From positions 1-39,859 of the forward strand of contig JAPXOG010000003.1 of the NCBI GenBank assembly GCA_033811555.1: DNA of 39,859 nucleotides. Direction: 5' to 3'. A model generated the notes under the pieces. It was not told where the DNA came from, did no database searches, and saw only the letters and a program-made list of their open reading frames with translations. The position numbers were made by a program, and so were the translations under genes. Positions 26,333-32,921 of the stretch are shown here, one piece after another; position 1 is the stretch's first letter, and every line of letters begins with the position of its first letter. The stretch is from EsbW-18 sp033811555 (GTDB taxonomy: Bacteria; Patescibacteriota; Minisyncoccia; Phycocordibacterales; EsbW-18).

Positions 26333-26557
26333 TTATTCTAACACTTCTAATCGTTTTTTTCTTCCACGATGCCCAGTGATTATACGCACTAAGCGCACCG
26401 GAACCCTAAAATGATTCGCTATCACTTCACGAACTCTATGGTTTGCCTGATTGCCTTGTGCTTTTTCTCGTACCAAAAGAGAGTATTCACCGTGACCCGT
26501 TTCCGTAAATTCTTCTTTCCTAGAATTTGGTGTAACTCGTACGATAACTTGTACCAT
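26333..26557 (-). CDS. DUF167 / YggU-family protein
   Basis: From ATG 26557 the protein is 74 aa (MVQVIVRVTPNSRKEEF...), matching the family in size and in the opening V-x-V-x-P-x-S-x-K/R pattern; then YSLLVREKAQGNQANHRV (the A-x-x-G-x-A-N region) and VRLVRIITGHRGRKKRLEV (the I-x-x-G-x-x-x-R-x-K motif). Function unknown in all bacteria. An upstream in-frame GTG-type start at 26611 adds 18 aromatic-rich residues unlike the family. Confidence 0.9.
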   Translation of the reverse strand: MVQVIVRVTPNSRKEEFTETGHGEYSLLVREKAQGNQANHRVREVIANHFRVPVRLVRIITGHRGRKKRLEVLE

Positions 26558-26599
26558 ACCAACAATATACTCAAAAAAATAAAAACCCCATAAACGCGC

Positions 26600-26685
26600 A
26601 AACGCCCCCACTTGCGTGGAGACGTTTACGAGTACGAATATACACTACCCTCAAAATCGTGCAAGTGAGTTATCCACAGTTCTTA
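26600..26685. repeat. 86-bp direct repeat, copy 1, with DnaA box
   Basis: First copy of an element repeated at 26714-26799 (114-bp period). It contains a hairpin around CCACTTGCGTGG with flanking arms AAACG/CGTTT, a constant middle part, GCAAGTG complementary to the hairpin's CACTTGC, and a perfect DnaA box TTATCCACA at 26670-26678. On the minus strand TTGCAC-16-TATATT could act as a promoter that reads the hairpin. Confidence 0.85.
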
Positions 26686-26713
26686 CTTTCCTAAATATTC
26701 TCTCCTCAAATGT

Positions 26714-26799
26714 AAACGCCCCCACTTGCGTGGCGGCGCTTACGAGTATGAATATACACTACCCTCAAAATCGTGCAAGTGAGTTATCCACAGTTCTTA
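26714..26799. repeat. 86-bp direct repeat, copy 2, with DnaA box
   Basis: Second copy. Differences from copy 1 cluster in the right arm of the hairpin (GTGGCGGCGCTTAC), which pairs with GTAAACGCCCCCAC better than in copy 1, so the hairpin is kept while its sequence changes. The DnaA box TTATCCACA is at 26784-26792. A small AT-rich hairpin CCTTA/TAAGG follows at 26805-26819, just past the end of vanY. Confidence 0.85.
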
Positions 26800-26834
26800 A
26801 AAGTCCTTATATTTTAAGGTTAAAAACACTAAAT

Positions 26835-27704
26835 CTAATCAAACATTTCTAAAAGGTACTCATCTATAACCCTTTGTTCTACATCATAAAAGTATTTATT
26901 CTTCCTATGCAAAAAACGAGCTAAATCTCTTCCAACGAATCTCCAATGCCAAGGTTCATATTGATAATAAGCATTTCCCTCAGGATAAGACATTATAAAA
27001 CCATATCTATATCCATTTTTAAGCAACCATTTATATTCTGGAGTTTTTTCAAATCCATCTAACACACCCCCCAATCCTTTAGTAGTAAAATCTACGGTAG
27101 TACCTAACTGATGCTCGGAATAACCTTGATCAGCTGAAAAAGCATTGGCCCCTGATCCATAAGTTAAAGTATATCCTGACTTTAAACTAGCTTGAGTTCC
27201 AAATGAACGGTACGCAGATTTAACGTACAAATCAACTCCTTCATCTTTAGCATCTTCTATCATATCTTCTAAAAATGGTCTGACTTCCTTAAGTATCTGT
27301 AATTTTGCATTTTTATCATAAACAAAATCAGAATTTATATTCGCTAGTTTTTTAGGAATATAATGCTCGTTAAGAAAAAATACTTTTGAGTATTTTTGCA
27401 AAAGTTCAGTATCCATTTGGCTTAATTTTTCAAGTTCCCCTACTGTACCTGTTACTTCCTCAACTAACTCCTGTAGTTCATCTACCCTACGCTCCTGAAA
27501 TCGTAATTCATCACGCAAATCTTCCTTTTCCGCCTCCGTTCGTGCAAGTTCATCTGAAAGCTTCAGTACAGTACTTGAAGCGGAAACAAACTGTTTATTA
27601 AGCTGAAAGTATTTATACGATCCGTAACCCAATACAACAACCAGAATCACTACAATAGAAGACACTGCAACCTTTATTGTGGGTACATTTTGTCGTTGTT
27701 CCAT
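26835..27704 (-). CDS. VanY-family D-alanyl-D-alanine carboxypeptidase
   Basis: Trims the terminal D-Ala of peptidoglycan stem peptides. 289 aa: N-terminal membrane anchor (VAVSSIVVILVVVLGYGSY), a ~60-residue coiled coil (VLKLSDELARTEAEKEDLRD onward), and the peptidase domain with zinc motifs SEHQLGTTVDF (S-x-H-x-x-G-x-x-x-D) and EPWHWRFVG. SAYRSFGTQ is the upstream substrate-site segment. Probably anchored in the membrane with the catalytic part outside. Confidence 0.92.
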   Translation of the reverse strand: MEQRQNVPTIKVAVSSIVVILVVVLGYGSYKYFQLNKQFVSASSTVLKLSDELARTEAEKEDLRDELRFQERRVDELQELVEEVTGTVGELEKLSQMDTELLQKYSKVFFLNEHYIPKKLANINSDFVYDKNAKLQILKEVRPFLEDMIEDAKDEGVDLYVKSAYRSFGTQASLKSGYTLTYGSGANAFSADQGYSEHQLGTTVDFTTKGLGGVLDGFEKTPEYKWLLKNGYRYGFIMSYPEGNAYYQYEPWHWRFVGRDLARFLHRKNKYFYDVEQRVIDEYLLEMFD

Positions 27705-27749
27705 AAGAAATTAGATTGTATCATCTTTTCATCCTATTTGAATGTTGAA

Positions 27750-27775
27750 GGCCCCGAGAGTACTTACTCGGGGCC
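27750..27775. terminator. Strong hairpin ending the 77-aa gene unit
   Basis: Perfect 9-bp stem GGCCCCGAG/CTCGGGGCC with an 8-nt loop. Flanked by AAAAC on the minus-strand 5' side and TTC on the other, so the U-run is weak on the minus strand and better (GTTTT) on the plus strand. It lies between the 77-aa ORF and the start of vanY. Confidence 0.65.
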
Positions 27776-27801
27776 GTTTTCGATAGAAGGAGATGTCTGT
27801 G

Positions 27802-28035
27802 TCAGCTCATGTAGAAGGCGCTGACACCCTCCCGCTCCCTGTAGGAGCAGGAGACGACCTTGAGGCGCATGGGCGCCTCCGTCGGGACGACGTCGGGGCA
27901 ACGGACCCCGACGATCCGCCGAAAGTCGTCGGCGGGCTTCGTGTTTTCCTTCGACGGCCGCGAAGGACCGCGGTGATCGAAGTACGACGCGCCCCGCTTC
28001 CTCTTCCAGATGTGCCTCATGCGCCCTGCCGCCAT
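27802..28035 (-). CDS. 77-aa basic hypothetical protein in a GC-rich island
   Basis: I do not recognise this protein. The start is supported by AAGGAGG seven bases before ATG 28035. The sequence is basic at the N-terminus (GRMRHIWKRKRGASYFDHRG), with RRIVGVRCPDVVP in the middle and CSYREREGVSAFYM at the end. G+C is far above the neighbours and codon third positions are G/C-rich. It has its own promoter (28087-28115), a 5' hairpin (28056-28077) and a terminator (27750-27775), so it is a single-gene unit. Other open frames across the island (27793-28122 plus, 27764-28081 minus) lack such signals. Foreign origin is likely but unproven. Confidence 0.65.
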   Translation of the reverse strand: MAAGRMRHIWKRKRGASYFDHRGPSRPSKENTKPADDFRRIVGVRCPDVVPTEAPMRLKVVSCSYREREGVSAFYMS

Positions 28036-28055
28036 CTTCTCCTCCTTCCAAGACT

Positions 28056-28077
28056 AGCACCCGTCCATTCGGGTGCT
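28056..28077 (-). promoter_or_regulatory. 5' leader hairpin of the 77-aa gene
   Basis: Perfect 8-bp stem AGCACCCG/CGGGTGCT with a 6-nt loop, starting only a few bases after the predicted transcription start and ending ~20 bases before the ATG. No U-run follows, so it is not a terminator for this unit. It could protect the 5' end or be a protein-binding site. Confidence 0.6.
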
Positions 28078-28086
28078 CCATTTACT

Positions 28087-28115
28087 ATGGTAGCATATTC
28101 TAGTTATATTGTCAA
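28087..28115 (-). promoter_or_regulatory. Near-consensus promoter of the 77-aa gene
   Basis: Minus strand: perfect TTGACA (28110-28115), 17-bp spacer, TACCAT (28087-28092) with an extended -10 TG one base upstream. The best sigma-70-type promoter seen in the window. Confidence 0.75.
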
Positions 28116-28180
28116 GTTTTAACACATATACAAAAACATCAACTAAAACCTTATTTAAAAATACGATATACTATTTTTGT

Positions 28181-29374
28181 ATGTTTAATATTTCTTTTAG
28201 AAAAACTTTATTTTTGTGCGTGACACTTTTTCTATTTAGCTTCTTCCCTGCCCCTATTTCTGCCAAAACCTCAAAACTCGAAGTGTCTGGATGGATTCCT
28301 TATTGGGCTGAAAAAACTGGAACTAAAGACGCAACTAAGAATATAAAGTCACTTTCAGTTATCTTCCCTTTTGCTTTTTCTGTTAAAAGCGACGGCTCTC
28401 TTATCGCTCTGGCAGACATTAAGAAAGACCCTTGGAAAAAACTGTTTGCAACCGCTCGCAAAAAAGATGTTCTCGTTATTCCTACAATAATGTCAAGCAA
28501 CACCTGGCTTATACACTCACTCCTCAGCAATCCTCAAACTCGCGAACAACACATACAGGAAATTACTTCTCTAGTGAAAAAAGAGAAATACGATGGCATA
28601 GACATTGACTACGAAGGAAAATCAGCCGATACATATGAAGCCTTTGCTTTATTTCTTAAAGAACTCAAGAAGGCACTGGGTAAAAAAATACTTTCTTGCA
28701 CCATTGAAGCGCGCACACCCCCTGATTCTTTGTACAAAACAATACCTACCGACCTTCGCTATGCAAATGATTTCTCAGCAATCGCAAAGTATTGTGACCG
28801 AGTCAATATCATGACTTACGATCAGCAACGAGCAGATTTAAAACTAAACGAAAAATATAAAGGAGAACCTTACATTCCTTTATCTGATCCTGCGTGGGTC
28901 CGAAAAGTTATTGAGCTTACACTACAAACAATACCGAAAGAAAAAGTGTCGCTAGGCATCCCTACATACGGGCATGAATATGAGGTGATCGTCTATTCTG
29001 ATACATATCAAGATTATGGTAAAACTGGTGCATTTAATCCTTCCTATGGAACTAAAACTGCGAAGGAACATGGAATAACGCCTGGGCGCACACAAGCAGG
29101 AGAACTTTTCATTTCTTTTCCTGTAAATAATCATGCGCCACAGATATCATTTTCCATACCACGTGATACTCCTGATGCAAGCGTAGCTATCGTTAAAAGC
29201 TTCGCATATACAGCTTCAACCAAAAAACCTTCCGCTTTTTACTATGCAACTTGGAGTGATGCTGAAGCTGTTCGACAAAAAGTAGATCTTGCACGCGAAT
29301 ACGGATTACTCGGTGTGGCTCTGTTCAAAATTGACGGTAACGAAGATAAAAAGCTTTGGGAAGTATTTAAATAG
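28181..29374 (+). CDS. Secreted glycoside hydrolase family 18 protein
   Basis: 397 aa from ATG 28181. The signal peptide is clear (FRKTLFLCVTLFLFSFFPAPISA, cut after about residue 28 of this start). The catalytic strand motif DGIDIDYEG matches DxxDxDxE of GH18, with Glu as acid/base. Other TIM-barrel strands are EVSGWIPYWAE, LVIPTIMSSN, RVNIMTYDQQ and FYYATWSDAEAV. This pattern is that of GH18 proteins such as YaaH/SleL-type N-acetylglucosaminidases acting on peptidoglycan or chitin; the substrate here is not decided. An upstream TTG at 28109 adds residues before the signal peptide and is rejected. Confidence 0.92.
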   Translation: MFNISFRKTLFLCVTLFLFSFFPAPISAKTSKLEVSGWIPYWAEKTGTKDATKNIKSLSVIFPFAFSVKSDGSLIALADIKKDPWKKLFATARKKDVLVIPTIMSSNTWLIHSLLSNPQTREQHIQEITSLVKKEKYDGIDIDYEGKSADTYEAFALFLKELKKALGKKILSCTIEARTPPDSLYKTIPTDLRYANDFSAIAKYCDRVNIMTYDQQRADLKLNEKYKGEPYIPLSDPAWVRKVIELTLQTIPKEKVSLGIPTYGHEYEVIVYSDTYQDYGKTGAFNPSYGTKTAKEHGITPGRTQAGELFISFPVNNHAPQISFSIPRDTPDASVAIVKSFAYTASTKKPSAFYYATWSDAEAVRQKVDLAREYGLLGVALFKIDGNEDKKLWEVFK

Positions 29375-29389
29375 AAAAAGACACTTTTT

Positions 29390-29819
29390 ATGCCAACTCC
29401 ACTTCCCAAAAAATACCGAAATATTGTACGTGCTCTTCGAGTTCGTCGCTCGTCTGCAGGACTCGGACTATTTACAGAATTACCAATAGAAAAAGGTGGT
29501 TTTATCATAGAATACACGGGCTCTGTACACACACGAGCAGAATCAGATACTCGTGGAGGTAAATATTTATTTGAAACCAGTTATAACCGGTTTATAGATG
29601 GAAGTTCTCGTTCCAATACAGCAAGATATATAAACCATTCATGTGCGCCTAATTGTGAAATAGACATTCGCAGAGGCAGAATTTTTGTTTTCGCAAAAAA
29701 GAATATCCCTGCAAATAGCGAATTAACTTATGATTATGGAGAAGNNNNNNNNNNAATATTTTGATGAGTATATAAAACCAAACGGCTGTAGATGCAATAA
29801 ATGCAAAATCTACTCTTAA
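29390..29819 (+). CDS. SET-domain protein (protein-lysine methyltransferase-like), interrupted by a 10-N gap
   Basis: SET fold: VRRSSAGLGLFTELPIEKG (SAM-side G-x-G), GFIIEYTGSV, then ARYINHSCAPNCEIDI (the N-H-S-C pseudoknot motif) and NSELTYDYGE. After the Ns at 29745-29754 the frame reads YFDEYIKPNGCRCNKCKIYS and stops at 29817-29819, ending in a C-x-C-x2-C post-SET zinc cluster. The frame after the Ns is offset by one, so the 10 Ns are not a true length. Joining the flanks without any missing base gives GGA GAA GAA TAT TTT and a 139-aa protein. Such small SET proteins recur in bacteria; the substrate is unknown. Lies 15 bp after the GH18 gene. Confidence 0.88.
29745..29754. other. Assembly gap (10 Ns) inside the SET gene
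   Basis: Run of ten undetermined bases. Protein continuity suggests the real gap length is zero (or a multiple of three), see the SET entry. Confidence 0.9.
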
Positions 29820-29840
29820 TTTTCAACTAAAACCATTGGT

Positions 29841-30707
29841 TTAATTAAAAGAGCTTAGCCTGTATGGCTCTAAACTTTCCCAATCCAAGGATATGCTAGA
29901 AATCCCACTTGCTCCGATAGTTATTTCGTATTTATTAAAGTAGAATGTCAAACCTTGATTCGATACGACAAAGTTTTGAAGATTTGAAGCATAAAGCCAA
30001 CCATCACACATACATTTTTCATGATCTAGAGTTACTCCGTCTGGTTTAAGATACGATAGACCCAAACCTTCATTTAAAATTTGTTCAACTGGAAACTCTT
30101 CTGGATTGGTTAGCGCTTTTTGCTGTAGTTTTTTGGTTAGTGCCAAATCATTATATAGAGTATTCCCGTTTTCGTCTTTAACAGATCCTGCGAGATCTAA
30201 TATTGAATTTATATCTACAAAACCGTCTTTATTAAAAGTAAAAGTTTGTACTTTCGCATTACCATTTGCTCCTCCCGTATATTCCTCAAGAATAAGCACA
30301 TAAGACACAGTACCAAAATCAGTCGATTCAAACTTTTGATAATTAACGTTAAATAAATAAGTCATCTTTGGACGGTCTGGAAATTGTTTTTCCACCTCTT
30401 TTTCTTCATTGTAAATTTCCCCTCCCTCTTTCCAATCCTCTTTCTTTTGCTCAACTTGGTAATCAATAAATTGTTTAATTAAGTTCTCTTTGTCCAATTT
30501 TTCAACAGGGTATTTTGCAGTTATTTCATAAAAATCAGTTTTTATTTCTATAGTTTTTTCTGTAGTTTCTGTTTTATCTGTATCTATTGGTAAAGTACTT
30601 TTATTTTTTTGTACCTGAAAATTTTTAAATCCAAAATATCCGCAAACAATAAGCATAAGCACTAATATTGCAATACCTGCAATATTTAAAATTTTCTTTT
30701 TATTCAT
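29841..30707 (-). CDS. DUF3298-type membrane-anchored protein (RsiV-like)
   Basis: 288 aa with an N-terminal membrane helix (ILNIAGIAILVLMLIVCGYFG) and an outside domain. The segments DFYEITAKYP, YVLILEEYTGGANGNAKVQTF (here in short: EEYTGGANGN), DGFVDINSILDL, and near the C-terminus FYFNKYEITIGASGIS fit the DUF4163/DUF3298 pair of RsiV/PdaC-like proteins. RsiV in Bacillus senses lysozyme; no sigma factor gene is next to this one, so that role is not assigned. A TATAAT box lies upstream near 30760. Converges on the SET gene with 21 bp between. Confidence 0.8.
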   Translation of the reverse strand: MNKKKILNIAGIAILVLMLIVCGYFGFKNFQVQKNKSTLPIDTDKTETTEKTIEIKTDFYEITAKYPVEKLDKENLIKQFIDYQVEQKKEDWKEGGEIYNEEKEVEKQFPDRPKMTYLFNVNYQKFESTDFGTVSYVLILEEYTGGANGNAKVQTFTFNKDGFVDINSILDLAGSVKDENGNTLYNDLALTKKLQQKALTNPEEFPVEQILNEGLGLSYLKPDGVTLDHEKCMCDGWLYASNLQNFVVSNQGLTFYFNKYEITIGASGISSISLDWESLEPYRLSSFN

Positions 30708-30882
30708 AATATTAATTTACAATTTTAAAAACGACTCTTTAAATCTACAGAAATATTATAGAACAATAAGCGCTAAATCGCACTAAAAAGATGTTATGTT
30801 TTACCCCTTAAACCTCTACCATCCCACTTCCTTTTCCGCCACGCCCCCACGCTTAAGATTCGCAAAAATTTTTTGGTGGCAT
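30708..30882. other. Intergenic stretch between the DUF3298 gene and the nuclease remnants
   Basis: 175 bp. The minus-strand TATAAT near 30757-30762 probably serves the DUF3298 gene. The remainder contains a C-rich patch (30822-30855) and no ORF with support. Confidence 0.4.
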
Positions 30883-31332
30883 TTATTTTTTTGAACCTTG
30901 CACCTTTTTCAAATCTTGCCAAGAATATTGCTTCACATTTCCTTTTTCATCGCATGAAAAAACATAAAGTAATAATTTCTTGGCAACTTGCCACGGCAAA
31001 CGGCGCAAGGCAATATTTGCAGATTTTTCTGGCAAACCTAATCCATAATAATATCTTGTAGTCCCGCCAGTTTTCATGCGACTTATAACTTGTCCGAGAG
31101 AATAAACAAAAGCAACTTCGTTAGACCCGTGACCAATTCCTTGTCCCTTACACTCAATTAAAAAATAACGTGCATAACGATTATGACGGACTTTTATATC
31201 AACACCGCGATCGTGGAGAGCTCCAAATTGTAAATTTGTGCCCCATTCTTTTCGGGAGAGATATTTAATTATTGCTCTTTTTACAAATTCTTCTTTTATA
31301 AGATTATTTCTCTTTAATTCTGAATTTCCCAG
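30883..31332 (-). CDS. PD-(D/E)XK nuclease-like protein without a canonical start
   Basis: The frame is open from 31335 down to the stop at 30883. It reads a coherent protein: NLIKEEFVKRAIIKYLSRKE, then GALHDRGVDIKVRHNRYARY, FLIECKGQG (D ... E-C-K nuclease core), VAFVYSLGQVISRM, and a tail YSWQDLKKVQG. The only ATG (31077) is in the middle, after the catalytic residues. The first possible codon is CTG at 31332. It overlaps the end of the gene at 31304, so it needs coupled translation, an unusual start, or is a decayed gene. Length to CTG is 149 aa. Confidence 0.6.
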   Translation of the reverse strand: MGNSELKRNNLIKEEFVKRAIIKYLSRKEWGTNLQFGALHDRGVDIKVRHNRYARYFLIECKGQGIGHGSNEVAFVYSLGQVISRMKTGGTTRYYYGLGLPEKSANIALRRLPWQVAKKLLLYVFSCDEKGNVKQYSWQDLKKVQGSKK

Positions 31333-31720
31333 ATTTTACCAATTTAATGCTGTTGTAATTATTCGGATCAGTAAATTCAAATTGCCAAATTGAATATACA
31401 TTTGAGCCCCGGGCCTTATCGAAAAAGAGAGTAACAACCTTTTTGTTTGTATGTTCTTGCCATTGTCTATATGGATAATAAAGCTGACGGATAATTACAT
31501 TTGTCGCGCTAAAATTTTTTGCTTCAACAAGCACAACCTGATTTTCCCCCTCATAACCAGCGTCCACCTCTGTTTGAACACTTGAAACTTTAATTAACTG
31601 CTTGCCAACATAAAATTCAAATTCTGAAGTATATTTTCTACCCCGAATTGTTAAAACTAGAGACGGATCCTCCGTAAATGTTCTAATCAAACTTGCGGCG
31701 TAAGTATAATCAAATTGCAT
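31304..31720 (-). pseudogene. C-terminal part of a restriction-endonuclease-like protein
   Basis: 138 aa from ATG 31720. Nuclease core: EVDAGYEGENQVVLVEAKNFS (D ... E-A-K; residues ~73-93) followed by IRQLYYPYRQWQEHTNKKVV, a pattern of type II restriction enzyme-like families. In the same frame upstream of the ATG the reading NVYRYYTEIGDSEMQFDY continues naturally for 12 codons before stop codons, so the gene appears to have lost its N-terminal half. It may still be translated from 31720. Part of the minus-strand series that begins with the XRE regulator. Confidence 0.6.
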
Positions 31721-31748
31721 TTCTGAATCACCAATTTCCGTGTAATAT

Positions 31749-31922
31749 CTATAAACATTTTATTTTTTTCAAATCTTCGAATGAATATCGCTCGATTATT
31801 TTATTATTTTCCCAAACATATAAATTTTCTCCATCCCAATCTAAATAATCGAAATATTCTGTTGTATTTCTAAAAAAGGCATAAATCTTGTTATATTGAA
31901 TTTGTAAATCTTTACAAATCAT
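31749..31922 (-). CDS. 57-aa hypothetical protein, ATGA-coupled to dpnI
   Basis: Not recognised. ATG 31922 overlaps the TGA of the DpnI gene as ATGA, a strong sign of translational coupling. The protein is acidic and aromatic: QIQYNKIYAFFRNTTEYFDY, LDWDGENLYVWENNKIIERY, then SFEDLKKIKCL. Its tail (YSFEDLKKIK) resembles the tail of the nuclease-like protein at 30883 (YSWQDLKKVQ), hinting at a shared small C-terminal module. Could be an accessory subunit or a remnant. Confidence 0.6.
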   Translation of the reverse strand: MICKDLQIQYNKIYAFFRNTTEYFDYLDWDGENLYVWENNKIIERYSFEDLKKIKCL

Positions 31923-32689
31923 AAGAGTCGATAATAACCACGCGACATGAATCTTAGATAACCCCTGTCGCGCAGAATTTGTAATTGCTGGCGAATTTTA
32001 TCCTTTACATATTTGTTTTCTGGATGTAGAGAACTTAACTCTCCTTCAAATACGTATACATCATCCAAAGTAAATTCTGGTTTGCCTATTTTCTCGATGC
32101 AACGCATCACATCGAGAAGCCAACCTTTTGCCGAAATTTCTTTTTCTTCGCGAAGAAAAAGTGTCCTTTTCCAATCTGCGAGAACATTTTTCTTCAGTTG
32201 AACAACACCGTCTTTAACATAAAATATCTTGCCGGATTGTGGGATATTTTTTAGTAAAATATTACAACCAATCCAGCCCGCACGTCGTGCTGTTTTAGCA
32301 AGCGGTTTTCGTTTTTCGATAATCTCCGGAGTAAAAAAGTGTTTTGGAATAACAAAGAAATTCAAAACAGAAAGATTTTGAAGATCGTAATTTAGCAAAA
32401 AGAAATTCGGGTTGTGGCTATCTTGTAGTCGTTCAAGCATTGTGCGATATGCACCGTCTACTATTTTTAAACCAACGGAATCCCGTTTGCTTTTTAATTC
32501 ATAATCTTCTCGACAATTTGAACAAAAGAAATCGGCAACTGGCTGATTGTTCGGATACTTATCCATTTCCAAATGTCCACAATTCGGACAGTAGATGTAA
32601 TTATCAACCCAATTCTCAGTCAAAACACGCGCTCTTTGTGAAGCATTTTTATAATTCTTCGTAACATTTTCATCAAAAGTTAATTTCAT
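31919..32689 (-). CDS. dpnI: DpnI-family methyl-directed restriction endonuclease
   Basis: Cuts GATC only when the adenine is methylated (type IIM), as shown for pneumococcal DpnI. 256 aa versus 254, and colinear from end to end. N-terminal PD-(D/E)XK domain: Cys34/Cys37 (YCPNCG), Asp53 (VADFF), Cys56/Cys59 zinc ligands, Glu64 and Lys66 (DYELKSK). Then NPNFFLLNYD, RKPLAKTARRAGWIGCNILL, and a C-terminal winged helix (EKIGKPEFTLDDVYVFE ... IRQQLQILRDRGYLRF) that also reads methylated GATC. All catalytic and zinc residues are kept, so it should be active. Two bp after the truncated methyltransferase; overlaps the 57-aa ORF by 4 bp. Confidence 0.96.
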   Translation of the reverse strand: MKLTFDENVTKNYKNASQRARVLTENWVDNYIYCPNCGHLEMDKYPNNQPVADFFCSNCREDYELKSKRDSVGLKIVDGAYRTMLERLQDSHNPNFFLLNYDLQNLSVLNFFVIPKHFFTPEIIEKRKPLAKTARRAGWIGCNILLKNIPQSGKIFYVKDGVVQLKKNVLADWKRTLFLREEKEISAKGWLLDVMRCIEKIGKPEFTLDDVYVFEGELSSLHPENKYVKDKIRQQLQILRDRGYLRFMSRGYYRLL

Positions 32690-32691
32690 AC

Positions 32692-32919
32692 CTACTCAAG
32701 ATGAAACAAAATCTTTTTTAGTCCGTTACTCTTGTCCCACTTGCCCTTATTCACACTTACACGTCGTCCTGAGTGAACAGTGAAGCTGCCATTGGAGAGA
32801 AGATAAGGCGGATCAGCAAAAACCATATCGACCGAATTTTCGGGAATTTCAGCAAGAACATCTAGGCAGTTTGCTTGGTATAAAGTGAAATCATCTTTTT
32901 TGTAATATGGTTTTTGCAT
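32692..32919 (-). pseudogene. Truncated DpnA-like adenine DNA methyltransferase
   Basis: 75 aa, the N-terminal quarter of a beta-class N6-adenine methyltransferase: YYKKDDFTLYQANCLDVLAE, then DMVFADPPYLLSNGSF with catalytic DPPY, then SVNKGKWDKSNG. These match M2.DpnII (DpnA) and relatives, which are ~270 aa. The reading stops at 32692 and dpnI begins 2 bp later, so the SAM-binding FxGxG part and the target-recognition region are gone. It cannot methylate by itself. Related GANTC enzymes share parts of these motifs, so the former specificity is likely but not certain to be GATC. Confidence 0.85.
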
Positions 32920-32921
32920 AA

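Noticed and set aside
26600..26799. CRISPR array
   Set aside because: Only two 86-bp copies with a 28-bp spacer, imperfect, with DnaA boxes and no cas genes nearby.
27793..28122. Plus-strand 109-aa ORF in the GC-rich island
   Set aside because: No SD, low-complexity shadow of the minus-strand 77-aa gene, which has a promoter, SD and terminator.
29390..29764. SET gene as a frameshifted pseudogene
   Set aside because: The break coincides exactly with ten Ns, and joining the flanks restores a complete protein.
30883..31077. Separate 64-aa gene starting at ATG 31077
   Set aside because: The same frame continues upstream with nuclease core residues, so the ATG is internal to a longer protein.
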